Shown here one piece after another: positions 26,918 to 35,651 of a stretch of DNA of 64,000 nucleotides (position 1 is its first letter; every line of letters starts with the position of its first letter). The notes under the pieces are model-generated. The model saw only the letters and a list, made by a program, of their open reading frames with translations. It was not told where the DNA came from and searched no databases. The position numbers and the translations under genes were made by a program. Source of the stretch: Clostridium drakei (GTDB lineage: Bacteria > Bacillota > Clostridia > Clostridiales > Clostridiaceae); assembly GCF_000633595.2 (NCBI RefSeq), contig NZ_JIBU02000006.1:1-64000 (forward strand), written 5' to 3'.

Positions 26918-28501
26918 ATGGAAAAGAAATTTAATGTAACAGGAATTTGCATACCAAATAAACATTATATGGTAAATACATCAAATAAAATAGATAAAAT
27001 AGTAAAATTAGTTAAAAATGAAGAGTATTTCATAATAAATAGACCAAGGCAGTATGGGAAGACTACAACACTATTTTTACTTGAAAAAACTTTAAATAAA
27101 AATGAAGATTGTTTTGTTATATTCATAAGCTTTGAGGGCATAGGAGACTTAATATTTGAGGATGAAACTAAATTTTCAAAAGGTTTTTTAAATATATTAA
27201 AGAGAACTGTTGAATTAGAAGATTTAGAACTTGCAGCTTTTATAGCTAAAGAGAAAAAAACAGTAGAGAATTTAGATGATTTATCAAGCTTTATAACACG
27301 ATTAGTAAAAAACTTAAATAAAAAAGTTATATTAATGATAGATGAAGTAGATAAAAGTAGTAATAATCAACTATTCTTAAGTTTTTTAGGAATGCTTAGA
27401 AATAAATATTTACTTAGGAATATGGGAAAGGATTACACATTTCATAGTGTAATACTGGCGGGAGTGCATGATGTAAAGACTTTAAAAGTTAAGATAAGGC
27501 CAGATGAAGAGCACAAATACAACAGTCCTTGGAATATAGCCTCGGATTTTGATGTGGATATGAGCTTTTCATCAAAGGAAATAGTGACAATGCTGGATGA
27601 GTATGTAGAAAATAAAGGTGTGAAATTAGATAAAGAATATTTTTCAGAAAGGCTTTATTATTATACTTCAGGTTATCCTTTTTTAGTGAGTAAATTATGC
27701 AAGATAATAGATGAAAAGATAATGCAGGAAGACAGATTAGTATGGGACAAAGATTATATGGATTTAGCTGTTAAAGAAATCTTAAGAGAAAGTAATACTA
27801 ATTTTGACAGTGTTATTAAAAATATTGAAAATAATAGTGAATTAAAGAAGTTAGTAAAGAAAATCATTTTAGATAATGATGAAGTAACTTATATATCTGA
27901 CAATCCAGTAATAAATATAGGAATAATTTACGGTATTTTTAAAAATGAAAATAATAAAGTAAAAGTTAACAATAGAATATATGAGCAAAGAATTTACAAT
28001 TATATGAGTTCACTTATAGAAACTTCAGTTAACATAGGTTATTATAATCAAAAAAGCGCCTATATAAAAGAAGATGGTACATTAGATATAAGAAGGATTC
28101 TGGTGAAATTTTCTGAATTTATGAAGCATGAGTATTCAGAGAAAAGAGAAGCATTTTTAGAAGCAGATGGAAGATTATTGTTTTTAGCTTTTATAAGTCC
28201 TATAATAAATGGAACAGGATTTGCTTTTAAGGAAGTTCAAGGTGGAGAAGAAAAACGTTTTGATATAGTTGTAACTTATAATAAAGAAATGTATATATTA
28301 GAACTTAAAAGGTGGAATGGGCAGGAGTATCATCAAAAGGGTTTAGTACAATTAGGAGAATACTTAGAGCAATATGGACTAGATGAAGGGTATCTTTTAA
28401 TATTTGATTTTAGAAAATTAAATAATGAATTAGGAAAGTTGAAAGAAGCCACTGTAACCATAGGAAATAGGAAAAAGAATATAGTAGAAGCTTATTGCTA
28501 A
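26918..28501 (+). CDS. AAA-ATPase-like/PD-(D/E)XK nuclease fusion protein
   Basis: A 527-residue protein combining an N-terminal AAA-ATPase-like domain (family pfam09820) with a C-terminal PD-(D/E)XK nuclease-like domain (PDDEXK_9). Walker A is replaced by RPRQYGKTTT (about residues 43-52), usual for the family; Walker B is VILMIDEVDK. The nuclease motif is FDIVVTYNKEMYILELKRW (about residues 447-465), giving D...ELK. Such proteins are abundant in clostridia and Bacteroidetes, often in many copies; function unknown. Expression is probably controlled at the palindrome upstream. Confidence 0.85.
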   Translation: MEKKFNVTGICIPNKHYMVNTSNKIDKIVKLVKNEEYFIINRPRQYGKTTTLFLLEKTLNKNEDCFVIFISFEGIGDLIFEDETKFSKGFLNILKRTVELEDLELAAFIAKEKKTVENLDDLSSFITRLVKNLNKKVILMIDEVDKSSNNQLFLSFLGMLRNKYLLRNMGKDYTFHSVILAGVHDVKTLKVKIRPDEEHKYNSPWNIASDFDVDMSFSSKEIVTMLDEYVENKGVKLDKEYFSERLYYYTSGYPFLVSKLCKIIDEKIMQEDRLVWDKDYMDLAVKEILRESNTNFDSVIKNIENNSELKKLVKKIILDNDEVTYISDNPVINIGIIYGIFKNENNKVKVNNRIYEQRIYNYMSSLIETSVNIGYYNQKSAYIKEDGTLDIRRILVKFSEFMKHEYSEKREAFLEADGRLLFLAFISPIINGTGFAFKEVQGGEEKRFDIVVTYNKEMYILELKRWNGQEYHQKGLVQLGEYLEQYGLDEGYLLIFDFRKLNNELGKLKEATVTIGNRKKNIVEAYC

Positions 28502-28572
28502 TGTAAGATGAGACAAAAGAGGTTTAGGCACTAAAATGCATCTTAAAAGGTAAACAATAAAAAGAAAGTAAA

Positions 28573-28607
28573 TAAGAAAGTGTAATTTGCACTTTCTTAT
28601 TTTTTTG
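28573..28607. terminator. Terminator between convergent genes
   Basis: AAGAAAGTG pairs with CACTTTCTT around a short loop and is followed by a long T run on the plus strand; the minus-strand tail is also T-rich. Confidence 0.85.
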
Positions 28608-28680
28608 TAGTAAAGTATTCGTATCAATTTAAAATTACACAAAGCTATGTGCGTTCTCAAGTCTGTGTAATTTACGGTAT

Positions 28681-29403
28681 TTATATATGCATAAGCCATA
28701 ACAGTGCTTTACTAAATCTTTTTGTAACTTCAGTAAAATGACCTCCATTGTTCCATTCCAGTATTATGTTTTGTGAAGACACAAGCTGTTTTGAGAATAT
28801 AGAAAAAGTTTTTTCAGTGCAATCTCCAACTTTAGCCATACGTTGATTTCTACTGCGTTCTTCACTTTTTCCAAGAGAAAGGTATACTTTTGCAGTATTG
28901 TTTATAGGAGAATTACAACTCATGAATTCAATCCAACCATCATACCATAATGAACCAGATAAACTTCCAACTTTTCCAAAGGTTCCAAATAGGTAAAGGC
29001 TGTATAAAGTTGAAAGTCCACCTAATGAATACCCAATCAGTATAGTATGTTCAGGTTCGGTTTTTGTTCTGTAGTGTGCATCTATAAAAGGCTTGATAAC
29101 ATTAGTGAGGTTACTTAGATATTCATATGCACCCCCACTAAAATCTTCACTGTTTTTGCTTAAAGCTGGTGCAGGCCATGGAGAAAAATCATGATTCCAG
29201 TTTTTTGATTCAATAGTTACAAGTATAAAAGTGCTGCAGTCTACATCAAAATGATATTCTATAGAATTTATTATTTCTTCCATATTGTTATCTCCATTTA
29301 TGTATACAACAGGGTAATTAATATCAAGTGCATTGTAGTTAGGTGGAAGATACAGCGAACAGTGATGTTCATTGATATTTAAATTTTGTATAGTTCCTTT
29401 CAT
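28681..29403 (-). CDS. Putative serine esterase (esterase D/enterochelin esterase-like)
   Basis: A 240-residue alpha/beta hydrolase of the esterase-D family. The nucleophile elbow is GYSLGG (Ser about 125), the oxyanion region lies near INGDNNMEEI, and the catalytic His is in NNGGHFTEVTKRF near the C-terminus. No signal peptide is seen, so it acts in the cytoplasm. Relatives hydrolyse siderophore esters, S-formylglutathione or acyl esters; no siderophore genes are nearby, so the substrate is open. AAGGAGTG precedes the ATG. Confidence 0.82.
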   Translation of the reverse strand: MKGTIQNLNINEHHCSLYLPPNYNALDINYPVVYINGDNNMEEIINSIEYHFDVDCSTFILVTIESKNWNHDFSPWPAPALSKNSEDFSGGAYEYLSNLTNVIKPFIDAHYRTKTEPEHTILIGYSLGGLSTLYSLYLFGTFGKVGSLSGSLWYDGWIEFMSCNSPINNTAKVYLSLGKSEERSRNQRMAKVGDCTEKTFSIFSKQLVSSQNIILEWNNGGHFTEVTKRFSKALLWLMHI

Positions 29404-29860
29404 GTTTTCACTCCTTAGAATAATTTAAATTGATAATTATTAATTTACATCAAATTATGGAGAAGTACAAAATTTTTGGGGTTATGTAGCACAACAAGGC
29501 AAATATTTAAGAGTTGTTGCAAAAATTAAAAGTTTTGATTGCTTAGAGGTTTAATTTTGAGTTTATAGGTATGCGAATTTGATATTTTATGAATTGTAAC
29601 CATAATTTAGAGGAAATATATTTTTTTTGTAGAAATATATATATAATAATTGCATTATAGATATATTTAGGGTAATGGACATAATGTAGACAATGTCTAT
29701 AACTGGAAGTAAACACAAATAGTGATTGAAAATCAATAATTGTGATATTTCTATAATTAAGTAATAATCTAGATGAGTTTTAGAGTAAAGATGAAAAATG
29801 TATTTTTTAAGAGCATTAAACATAACTTTATCATAATTTAAAACGGAGGGAATAATTATA
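29404..29860. other. Intergenic region at the left edge of the defence island
   Basis: No intact gene is present. A plus-strand remnant (29444-29554) lies in the first third. The rest is AT-rich with short palindromes (TAGAC around 29690; a GATTGAAAATCAAT hairpin near 29722-29737) and should hold the promoter of the Gabija-type genes. GGAGGG precedes the first of these by 12 bases. Confidence 0.5.
29444..29554 (+). pseudogene. Unrecognised gene-end remnant
   Basis: A 36-codon open stretch (FTSNYGEVQNFWGYVAQQGK then YLRVVAKIKSFDCLEV) reads like the C-terminal end of a protein but has no start codon or ribosome binding site and is cut on its left by a stop. It abuts the Gabija-type genes. I cannot name the family. 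Confidence 0.3.
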
Positions 29861-32071
29861 ATGAAAATAGCATTTGTTGATATTCAAAATTTTCGTAAAT
29901 TAAAACAATGCCACATTGATTTTAGTAAAGAAACTACGTTGTTTGTTGGAGCAAATAATAGTGGAAAAACGTCAGCTATGGATGCACTTGGTAAATTTCT
30001 AGCAAATAGAAGTTTTGTATTTAATGACATTACGTTATCAAATCATGAAGCAATAAATAGCATTGGCATAGAGTGGGGGAAAAAAGAAGCACTACCTCCA
30101 GATACAATTGTTTTATGGGAGAATATTGTCCCAAGGTTAGATATTTGGTTAAATGTTGAAAATAATGAATTGCAATACGTTGCACATATTATACCTACTC
30201 TTGATTGGAAAGAGGGCATTTTAGGAGTTAGATTCATACTTCAGCCTAAGGATATAAGTAAATTGTTTGAAGAATATAGAGAGGCATATTTTTCAGCAAG
30301 AACAACTGAATCAAAAAATATTACAAATAGGTTAGTATTATGGCCAAAGAATTTATGTGATTTTATTGAAAAAAGATTTGGATCAATATTTGTACTTAAA
30401 GCTTATATTTTAGATCCAAGTAAGATTAATAATAATGTTCCACAAAATACAGATTTTCAAATGGAATGTTTTGAACAAAATCCATTGAATGGTTTGATAC
30501 GTATTGATATGGTAGGAGCACAAAGAGGATTTACAGATCCTGTTTCAGAAGAAAATGGTGAAAAAACAATACATAGTGGTTCTTTATCTACACAACTTAG
30601 AGAATATTACGATAAGCATCTTGATCCAGAAAAATCTCCAACTACTGAAGATTTTGAGGTATTGCAGGCAATTGATAGTGCAAAAACAGTTTTTAATCAG
30701 AATTTAAAATCGAAATTTAAAACAGCTATAGAAGAATTGGAGGAACTTGGATATCCGGGGGTGAACGATCCTCAAATTACTATAGAAACAAAAGTTAATG
30801 CAACTGAAACTCTTAATCATGATTCAGCTGTTAAATATTCATTAGGAAGTGATTATGATAATGATTTAAAACTACCTGAAAAATACAATGGATTAGGATA
30901 TCAAAATTTAGTTTCAATGGTTTTTCTTTTAATGCGGTTTAGAGATGATTGGATGCAGGTAGGAAAAGCAAAAAAAATGCATCGATTGCAAGAAAACAAA
31001 ATACCACCACTACATTTAGTATTACTTGAAGAACCAGAGGCGCATTTGCATGTTCAAGTTCAACAGGTTTTTATAAAAAAGGCATATAATGTTTTAAGGA
31101 ATAATTCATTCCTTAAAACACATCAAGATTTTTCAACACAACTTGTGATAAGTTCTCATTCAAGTAATATTACCCATGAAATGAATTTTTCTGATTTAAG
31201 GTATTTTAAAAGATTACAAGCTACAAAAAATTGTAAAGTTCCAACATCAGAGGTTGTTAACCTTACCGATGTATTTGGACAAGATAATAGAACAAATAGG
31301 TTTGTTACTAGATATTTAAAATCTACTCATTGCGATTTATTTTTTGCAGATGCACTAATATTAGTTGAAGGTTCTGCTGAAAGTATGCTGATTCCTCATT
31401 TTATAAAAAAGAAATACCAAGAACTTAACCAGAGATATATTAGTATATTAGAGATTAATGGAAGGCATTCTCACAGATTAAAGCCGTTAATTGAAAAGTT
31501 ATGTTTGTTAACACTTGTGATTACAGACTTAGATCCAGCTGATGGAGATGGGTATCACAAAGCTCAATGTCCAGAAAGAAATAAAAAATTAATTTCTGGA
31601 AATTACGCAATAACATCTTGGTTACTAAATGAAAAATCATTGGATAGCTTACTTGATTTGCCTGCAGATAAAAAAATGGTAAATTTCAAATATCCGCATA
31701 ATTACTCAATAGGTATAGCATATCAAACACCACAGAAAATATTATTTGATTCAAAGGAAGTCGAAGCACTATCAAGTACATTTGAAGATTCTTTGATATA
31801 TGCTAATTTAGAATTATTTAAAAATCATAATGGGGATGGAATTTTTCAAATAGCTAATAGCGTAATTAGTAATTCTAAAACTTTTGATGAGCTTCATTTA
31901 GAATTATATTCAAAATTAAGGGAAGCTAGCTCAGACAAGGCAGGTTTTGCACTTGACTTAATATATTCTATTGAACCTGAAGAATTAAATGTACCGCCAT
32001 ATATTGATGATGGATTAGATTGGTTACAGAAGCAACTAAGACATGGAGTTGATAATTATAAGGAGGTATAA
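29861..32071 (+). CDS. gajA: Gabija-type OLD-family ATPase/TOPRIM endonuclease (GajA-like)
   Basis: A 736-residue protein. The N-terminal ABC-type ATPase has Walker A GANNSGKT (30-37) and Walker B LLEEPEAHLH (about 388-397), then a His switch in ISSHSSN. A C-terminal TOPRIM domain shows LILVEGSAES (about 499-508) and ITDLDPADGDG (about 552-562), the Glu and DxD metal ligands of class 2 OLD nucleases. These occur paired with UvrD-like helicases as the Gabija anti-phage system, and such a helicase gene starts two bases after this stop. It is longer than the original Bacillus GajA (about 580 residues), so it may be a divergent subtype. Confidence 0.85.
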   Translation: MKIAFVDIQNFRKLKQCHIDFSKETTLFVGANNSGKTSAMDALGKFLANRSFVFNDITLSNHEAINSIGIEWGKKEALPPDTIVLWENIVPRLDIWLNVENNELQYVAHIIPTLDWKEGILGVRFILQPKDISKLFEEYREAYFSARTTESKNITNRLVLWPKNLCDFIEKRFGSIFVLKAYILDPSKINNNVPQNTDFQMECFEQNPLNGLIRIDMVGAQRGFTDPVSEENGEKTIHSGSLSTQLREYYDKHLDPEKSPTTEDFEVLQAIDSAKTVFNQNLKSKFKTAIEELEELGYPGVNDPQITIETKVNATETLNHDSAVKYSLGSDYDNDLKLPEKYNGLGYQNLVSMVFLLMRFRDDWMQVGKAKKMHRLQENKIPPLHLVLLEEPEAHLHVQVQQVFIKKAYNVLRNNSFLKTHQDFSTQLVISSHSSNITHEMNFSDLRYFKRLQATKNCKVPTSEVVNLTDVFGQDNRTNRFVTRYLKSTHCDLFFADALILVEGSAESMLIPHFIKKKYQELNQRYISILEINGRHSHRLKPLIEKLCLLTLVITDLDPADGDGYHKAQCPERNKKLISGNYAITSWLLNEKSLDSLLDLPADKKMVNFKYPHNYSIGIAYQTPQKILFDSKEVEALSSTFEDSLIYANLELFKNHNGDGIFQIANSVISNSKTFDELHLELYSKLREASSDKAGFALDLIYSIEPEELNVPPYIDDGLDWLQKQLRHGVDNYKEV

Positions 32072-32073
32072 TT

Positions 32074-33927
32074 ATGGAGGAAAAAGAATTTGTAATTGAT
32101 GATCATATTGATGATCATGTTGACGAAGAAATTAAAAAATGTTTTGATAAAAAAAATAAGAAGAGTTTTTTTACTTTTGCAGGTGCTGGTTCAGGAAAAA
32201 CGAAAAGTCTCATAAATGCATTAACTTATATTAAAGATACGTATGGTTATGAACTTTTAACATATTCAAGACAAGTTGCTGTTATTACATATACAAATGC
32301 TGCGTGTGACGAAATATTGGATCGTATAAACTTTAGTCCATTATTTGCAGTTTCAACTATTCATAGTTTTTTATGGGAACTTATAAAAAATCAGCAACGC
32401 GACATAAAAAATTGGATAAAGAATAATACTGAAGAAGAAATTTTAGAATTGGAAAAACAACAATCAAGAGGGCGAGCTGGTGCTGCTTACGATAATAGAA
32501 CTAAAAAAATAAAATCTAAAAAGGAACGTTTATTAAAAATTGAAACGGTAAGAAAATTTTCATATAATCCTAATGGAAATAATTTTAGATATGACTATCT
32601 TAGCCATGCTGAAGTAATTAAAATGGGATCAGAATTTATTGCTAAAAGTGATACTATGCAAAACATCTTAATTAATAAATATCCCATTCTTCTTATTGAT
32701 GAAAGTCAAGATACAAAAAAAGAATTAGTAGATGCATTACTTTTTCTTTATGAAAAGCATAAATCAAAAATAGTAATTGGTATGTTTGGAGATACCATGC
32801 AAAAAGTTTATACAGATGGAAAAGAAGATTTGACATTATGTATTCCAGATGATTGGGTTAAACCTGTTAAAGTAATGAATCATAGAAGTTCCAATAGAAT
32901 AGTTAAATTGGCGAATGAAATAAGAAAAAGTTTTGATGATAAAATACAAAGACCACGTTCAAATGCCAATGAAGGAAAGGTTCACTTATTTATTGCGGAC
33001 AGTAATAGTGATAAATCTAAAATAGAAAATTTAGTTGCAGATTCTATGTATAAACTTACAGATGATGATAAATGGTTAGTAGCAACTGAATGTAAAACTT
33101 TAATACTTGAGCATCATATGGCAGGAAGTAGATTGAAATTTTTGGAATTATTCAAGCCGTTGTATTCAGTAGATTCTCTAAAAACAGGCATTCTTGACGG
33201 AACACTTCCTGAGATACAATTACTTACTAATAAAGTTTTGCCGTTAATCTTGGCTTGTAAAAGAGATGATAAATTTCAGGTTGCCAAAATGATTAAGCAA
33301 TATTCTCCACTTGTTAATAAAAAAGCTTTTGGTGAAGCGACTAAGAAACCTTTATTATGCCTAAACAGAGCATATCAATCAGTAAAGAAGTTATGTAAAT
33401 TATGGAATTATGGAAAGATTCCTACATGTTTAGAGGTTATTGAGAATATAGAGAGTACTGGTCTATTTGAAATTCCCAATAGACTACAAGGTATAGTTGA
33501 TATAAAAAGTAATGAAAATATAGATGAAATTACGAACTCCTTAATAAAATCATTTTCTACACCTTTTAGCCAAATAGAAGCATATTCGGCATACATTAAT
33601 AATGAAACATCATTTGCAACACACCAAGGTGTTAAAGGGCTTGAATTTACACGTGTAGTAGTAATTGTTGATGATGATGAAGCACAAGGTTTTCTATTTA
33701 GTTATGAAAAATTATTTGGTGCTAAAGAAAAATCAAAGACAGATATTAAAAATGAAAATGAAGGAAAGGATACTAGTATTGCAAGAACAAAAAGATTATT
33801 TTATGTTGCATGCACACGCGCAAAACAAAGCTTAGCAATTATAGCATATACGCATGATTGTAATGCTGTTAAACAAAGTGTAATTGAAAACAATTGGTTC
33901 TTAGAAAAGGAAATTACTATTTTCTGA
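32074..33927 (+). CDS. gajB: Gabija-type UvrD-like helicase (GajB-like)
   Basis: A 617-residue superfamily 1A helicase. Walker A is FAGAGSGKTKS (about 35-45), motif Ia is ITYTNAACDEI, Walker B LLIDESQDT (about 205-213), motif IV/V THQGVKGLEFTRVV and motif VI YVACTRAKQSLAI (about 578-590). Start ATG lies two bases after the GajA-like stop, with GGAGGT inside that gene's end, so the two are coupled. In Gabija, GajB senses DNA ends made by GajA and hydrolyses nucleotides during phage infection. No third gene belongs clearly to the unit. Confidence 0.85.
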   Translation: MEEKEFVIDDHIDDHVDEEIKKCFDKKNKKSFFTFAGAGSGKTKSLINALTYIKDTYGYELLTYSRQVAVITYTNAACDEILDRINFSPLFAVSTIHSFLWELIKNQQRDIKNWIKNNTEEEILELEKQQSRGRAGAAYDNRTKKIKSKKERLLKIETVRKFSYNPNGNNFRYDYLSHAEVIKMGSEFIAKSDTMQNILINKYPILLIDESQDTKKELVDALLFLYEKHKSKIVIGMFGDTMQKVYTDGKEDLTLCIPDDWVKPVKVMNHRSSNRIVKLANEIRKSFDDKIQRPRSNANEGKVHLFIADSNSDKSKIENLVADSMYKLTDDDKWLVATECKTLILEHHMAGSRLKFLELFKPLYSVDSLKTGILDGTLPEIQLLTNKVLPLILACKRDDKFQVAKMIKQYSPLVNKKAFGEATKKPLLCLNRAYQSVKKLCKLWNYGKIPTCLEVIENIESTGLFEIPNRLQGIVDIKSNENIDEITNSLIKSFSTPFSQIEAYSAYINNETSFATHQGVKGLEFTRVVVIVDDDEAQGFLFSYEKLFGAKEKSKTDIKNENEGKDTSIARTKRLFYVACTRAKQSLAIIAYTHDCNAVKQSVIENNWFLEKEITIF

Positions 33928-34250
33928 AAATAATAAGTTATATTAGGATACTACATATTGAACTTCAATTATAACCAAATAATTAAAATTGTTTTTTAAG
34001 AATTTTCACATAAATTATAAGTAAAAATTAAAATACCTAAAATAACAATAGTTCTTTAACAACTTTTATATACTAACTATACAATTTTATACAGATTGAA
34101 ACAAAGTTAAATTGGGATTATTGTAGAACATGAAATATTTATAGTGAATTAAAAGGGAAATGCTATTTAGAGAGTTTATAATTAATACAAGATTGAACTT
34201 AATAATATTAGATTCTAGTGATGTCTATAATTATACTAGCATGTTTAGGC
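33928..34250. other. AT-rich intergenic region after the Gabija-type genes
   Basis: I see no gene here. It is nearly all A and T, without a clear terminator directly after the helicase gene. A short imperfect repeat CTAGT...ACTAG (about 34215-34239) precedes the structured RNA candidate. Confidence 0.5.
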
Positions 34251-34251
34251 T

Positions 34252-34388
34252 AATAACAAGAGTGCGACAAGAAGCGGCTTCTTCTTGAAAGATTAGTGCA
34301 GACTTTAGTATGATGTTCCAGTAGTATGGATATTTCCATCCAAAACTGCGTCGAGGGTAACCTTGAGGTGGGTTGCATATAAGTTATT
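34252..34388 (+). ncRNA. Candidate structured noncoding RNA, family not assigned
   Basis: A GC-richer island inside AT-rich DNA with nested stems. AATAAC (34252-34257) pairs with GTTATT (34383-34388); GTGCGAC (34262-34268) pairs with GTTGCAT (34372-34378) using two G-U pairs; AAGAAG (34269-34274) with CTTCTT (34281-34286); TGCAG (34297-34301) with CTGCG (34346-34350); ATGGA (34326-34330) with TCCAT (34335-34339). It has no open reading frame. Large structured clostridial RNAs such as raiA-motif RNA are possible, but I cannot confirm a family by eye. Strand is inferred from G-U wobbles and gene direction. Confidence 0.5.
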
Positions 34389-34510
34389 TGTACAATATAA
34401 ATCTTGAGAAAATTCTGGGGTGAACTTGATTTCTATAGAAAAATTAATCTAGAGATTTCAACATATTTAGAGTTTTCGAGAGTACTATAATAATTTGTAG
34501 AGGTGATTTT

Positions 34511-34663
34511 ATGGTTTATAGAAAAAGTATTTTATAGGAGTGTAAAGCCATTTATGATTTAATATGTGACATGGGAAATAAGAAACTTTCATTTGATAAG
34601 TTAAAAAAAATCTATCATAATCAAGTTAATGATTCCCATTATTATTGCCTTGTGTGCGAAAAA
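34511..34663 (+). pseudogene. Truncated GNAT acetyltransferase remnant
   Basis: After a good ribosome binding site (GAGGTGATTTT) an ATG opens MVYRKSIL, then a TAG at codon 9, then about 40 residues (IYDLICDMGNKKLSFDKLKK then IYHNQVNDSHYYCLVCEKDS) resembling the N-terminal region of GNAT acetyltransferases. The sequence then runs into a terminator hairpin, and the rest of the domain, including the acetyl-CoA site, is gone. Nonsense mutation plus truncation mark it as a decayed gene. Confidence 0.55.
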
Positions 34664-34704
34664 GATAGCAAAGTCTTTATGTTAAGATTTTGCTATCTTT
34701 TTCT
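34659..34704 (+). terminator. Strong terminator
   Basis: AAAAAGATAGCAAA (34659-34672) pairs with TTTTGCTATCTTTTT (34688-34702). It bounds the decayed acetyltransferase and insulates the ABC operon downstream. Confidence 0.88.
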
Positions 34705-34751
34705 TATGACAATAATTCAAATTGAGTGATTTCCGCTTAAGCCAAATAAAC

Positions 34752-34795
34752 TTAAGATGAAATTAAGATCATTTTAAATCCACCTTAAACTCATA
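34752..34795 (+). promoter_or_regulatory. Four 11-bp TTAAR direct repeats (probable response-regulator operator)
   Basis: TTAAG, TTAAG, TTAAA and TTAAA begin at 34752, 34763, 34774 and 34785, exactly 11 bases apart, so all face the same side of the helix. This is the classic layout of OmpR/PhoB-family binding sites. It lies about 90-130 bases before the second BceAB pair; the cognate regulator is probably that encoded at 38855. Confidence 0.7.
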
Positions 34796-34883
34796 CATAT
34801 ACAATCTAACTGTAGTCAAATTTAGAAGACTAAAGGATTGATAATCCTTTAGCACAATATGAGGAATACAGGAGGAAATTTCT

Positions 34884-35651
34884 ATGAATATAATGGAAGT
34901 TAGAGATGTAAAAAAAGAGTATGGTTCAAAAAATGGGGGAAGTAAATCAAATGCACTAAATGGAGTGAGTTTTTCTGTTCAAAAGGGTGAATTTCTTGGA
35001 ATTATGGGGCCTTCAGGAGCAGGTAAGTCCACATTATTAAATGTAATATCCACCATTGATAGTCCAACCTCAGGAACAATTACACTGGGAGAAAAAAGTT
35101 TTTTAAATCTTAATGAAGATGAATTATCAATGTTTAGGAGAAAACAGCTTGGATTTATTTTTCAAGACTACAATCTTCTTGATACTTTAACCTTAAAAGA
35201 GAATATTATTTTACCACTTTCTTTATCTAAGGTAGATGTGGCAGCCATGGAAGAAAAATTAAAAAAAATTAGTGGAATCTTGAATATTGGAAACATATTA
35301 GGAAAATATCCATATGAAGTTTCAGGAGGTCAGAAACAAAGAGCAGCAGCTGCAAGAGCTATAATAACAGATCCAGAAATAGTCTTTGCAGATGAGCCTA
35401 CAGGAGCACTGGATTCAAAATCTTCAACAGAGCTTTTAAACAACCTTTCTTTATTAAATAAGGATAATGAATCAACAATTGTTATGGTAACTCATGATGC
35501 ATTTGCAGCAAGCTATTGTGAAAGAATTATATTTATAAAGGATGGAATACTCGATACTGAGATTGAGAAAACAGGCAGTAGAAAAGATTTCTATAATAAA
35601 ATACTAAGCACTCTTGCTAAAGTAGGAGGTACTGAAAGTGACACTATTTAA
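34884..35651 (+). CDS. BceA-type ABC transporter ATP-binding protein (second copy)
   Basis: A 255-residue ATPase closely resembling the one at 5989: Walker A GPSGAGKST, Q-loop LGFIFQDYN, signature EVSGGQKQR, Walker B IVFADEPT, switch MVTHD, and the typical tail SRKDFYNKILSTLAKVGG. GGAGGAAA precedes the ATG. It overlaps the permease gene by 14 bases. The four-repeat operator upstream and the two-component system downstream make this a complete Bce-type peptide detoxification module, unlike the orphan pair at 5989. Confidence 0.92.
   Translation: MNIMEVRDVKKEYGSKNGGSKSNALNGVSFSVQKGEFLGIMGPSGAGKSTLLNVISTIDSPTSGTITLGEKSFLNLNEDELSMFRRKQLGFIFQDYNLLDTLTLKENIILPLSLSKVDVAAMEEKLKKISGILNIGNILGKYPYEVSGGQKQRAAAARAIITDPEIVFADEPTGALDSKSSTELLNNLSLLNKDNESTIVMVTHDAFAASYCERIIFIKDGILDTEIEKTGSRKDFYNKILSTLAKVGGTESDTI

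Noticed and set aside
29861-33927. Other ATPase-based defence systems (Wadjet, Septu, Zorya)
   Set aside because: Gene order and domains (OLD ATPase plus TOPRIM, then UvrD helicase) fit Gabija; JetABCD, PtuB-type HNH nuclease and MotAB-like genes are absent.
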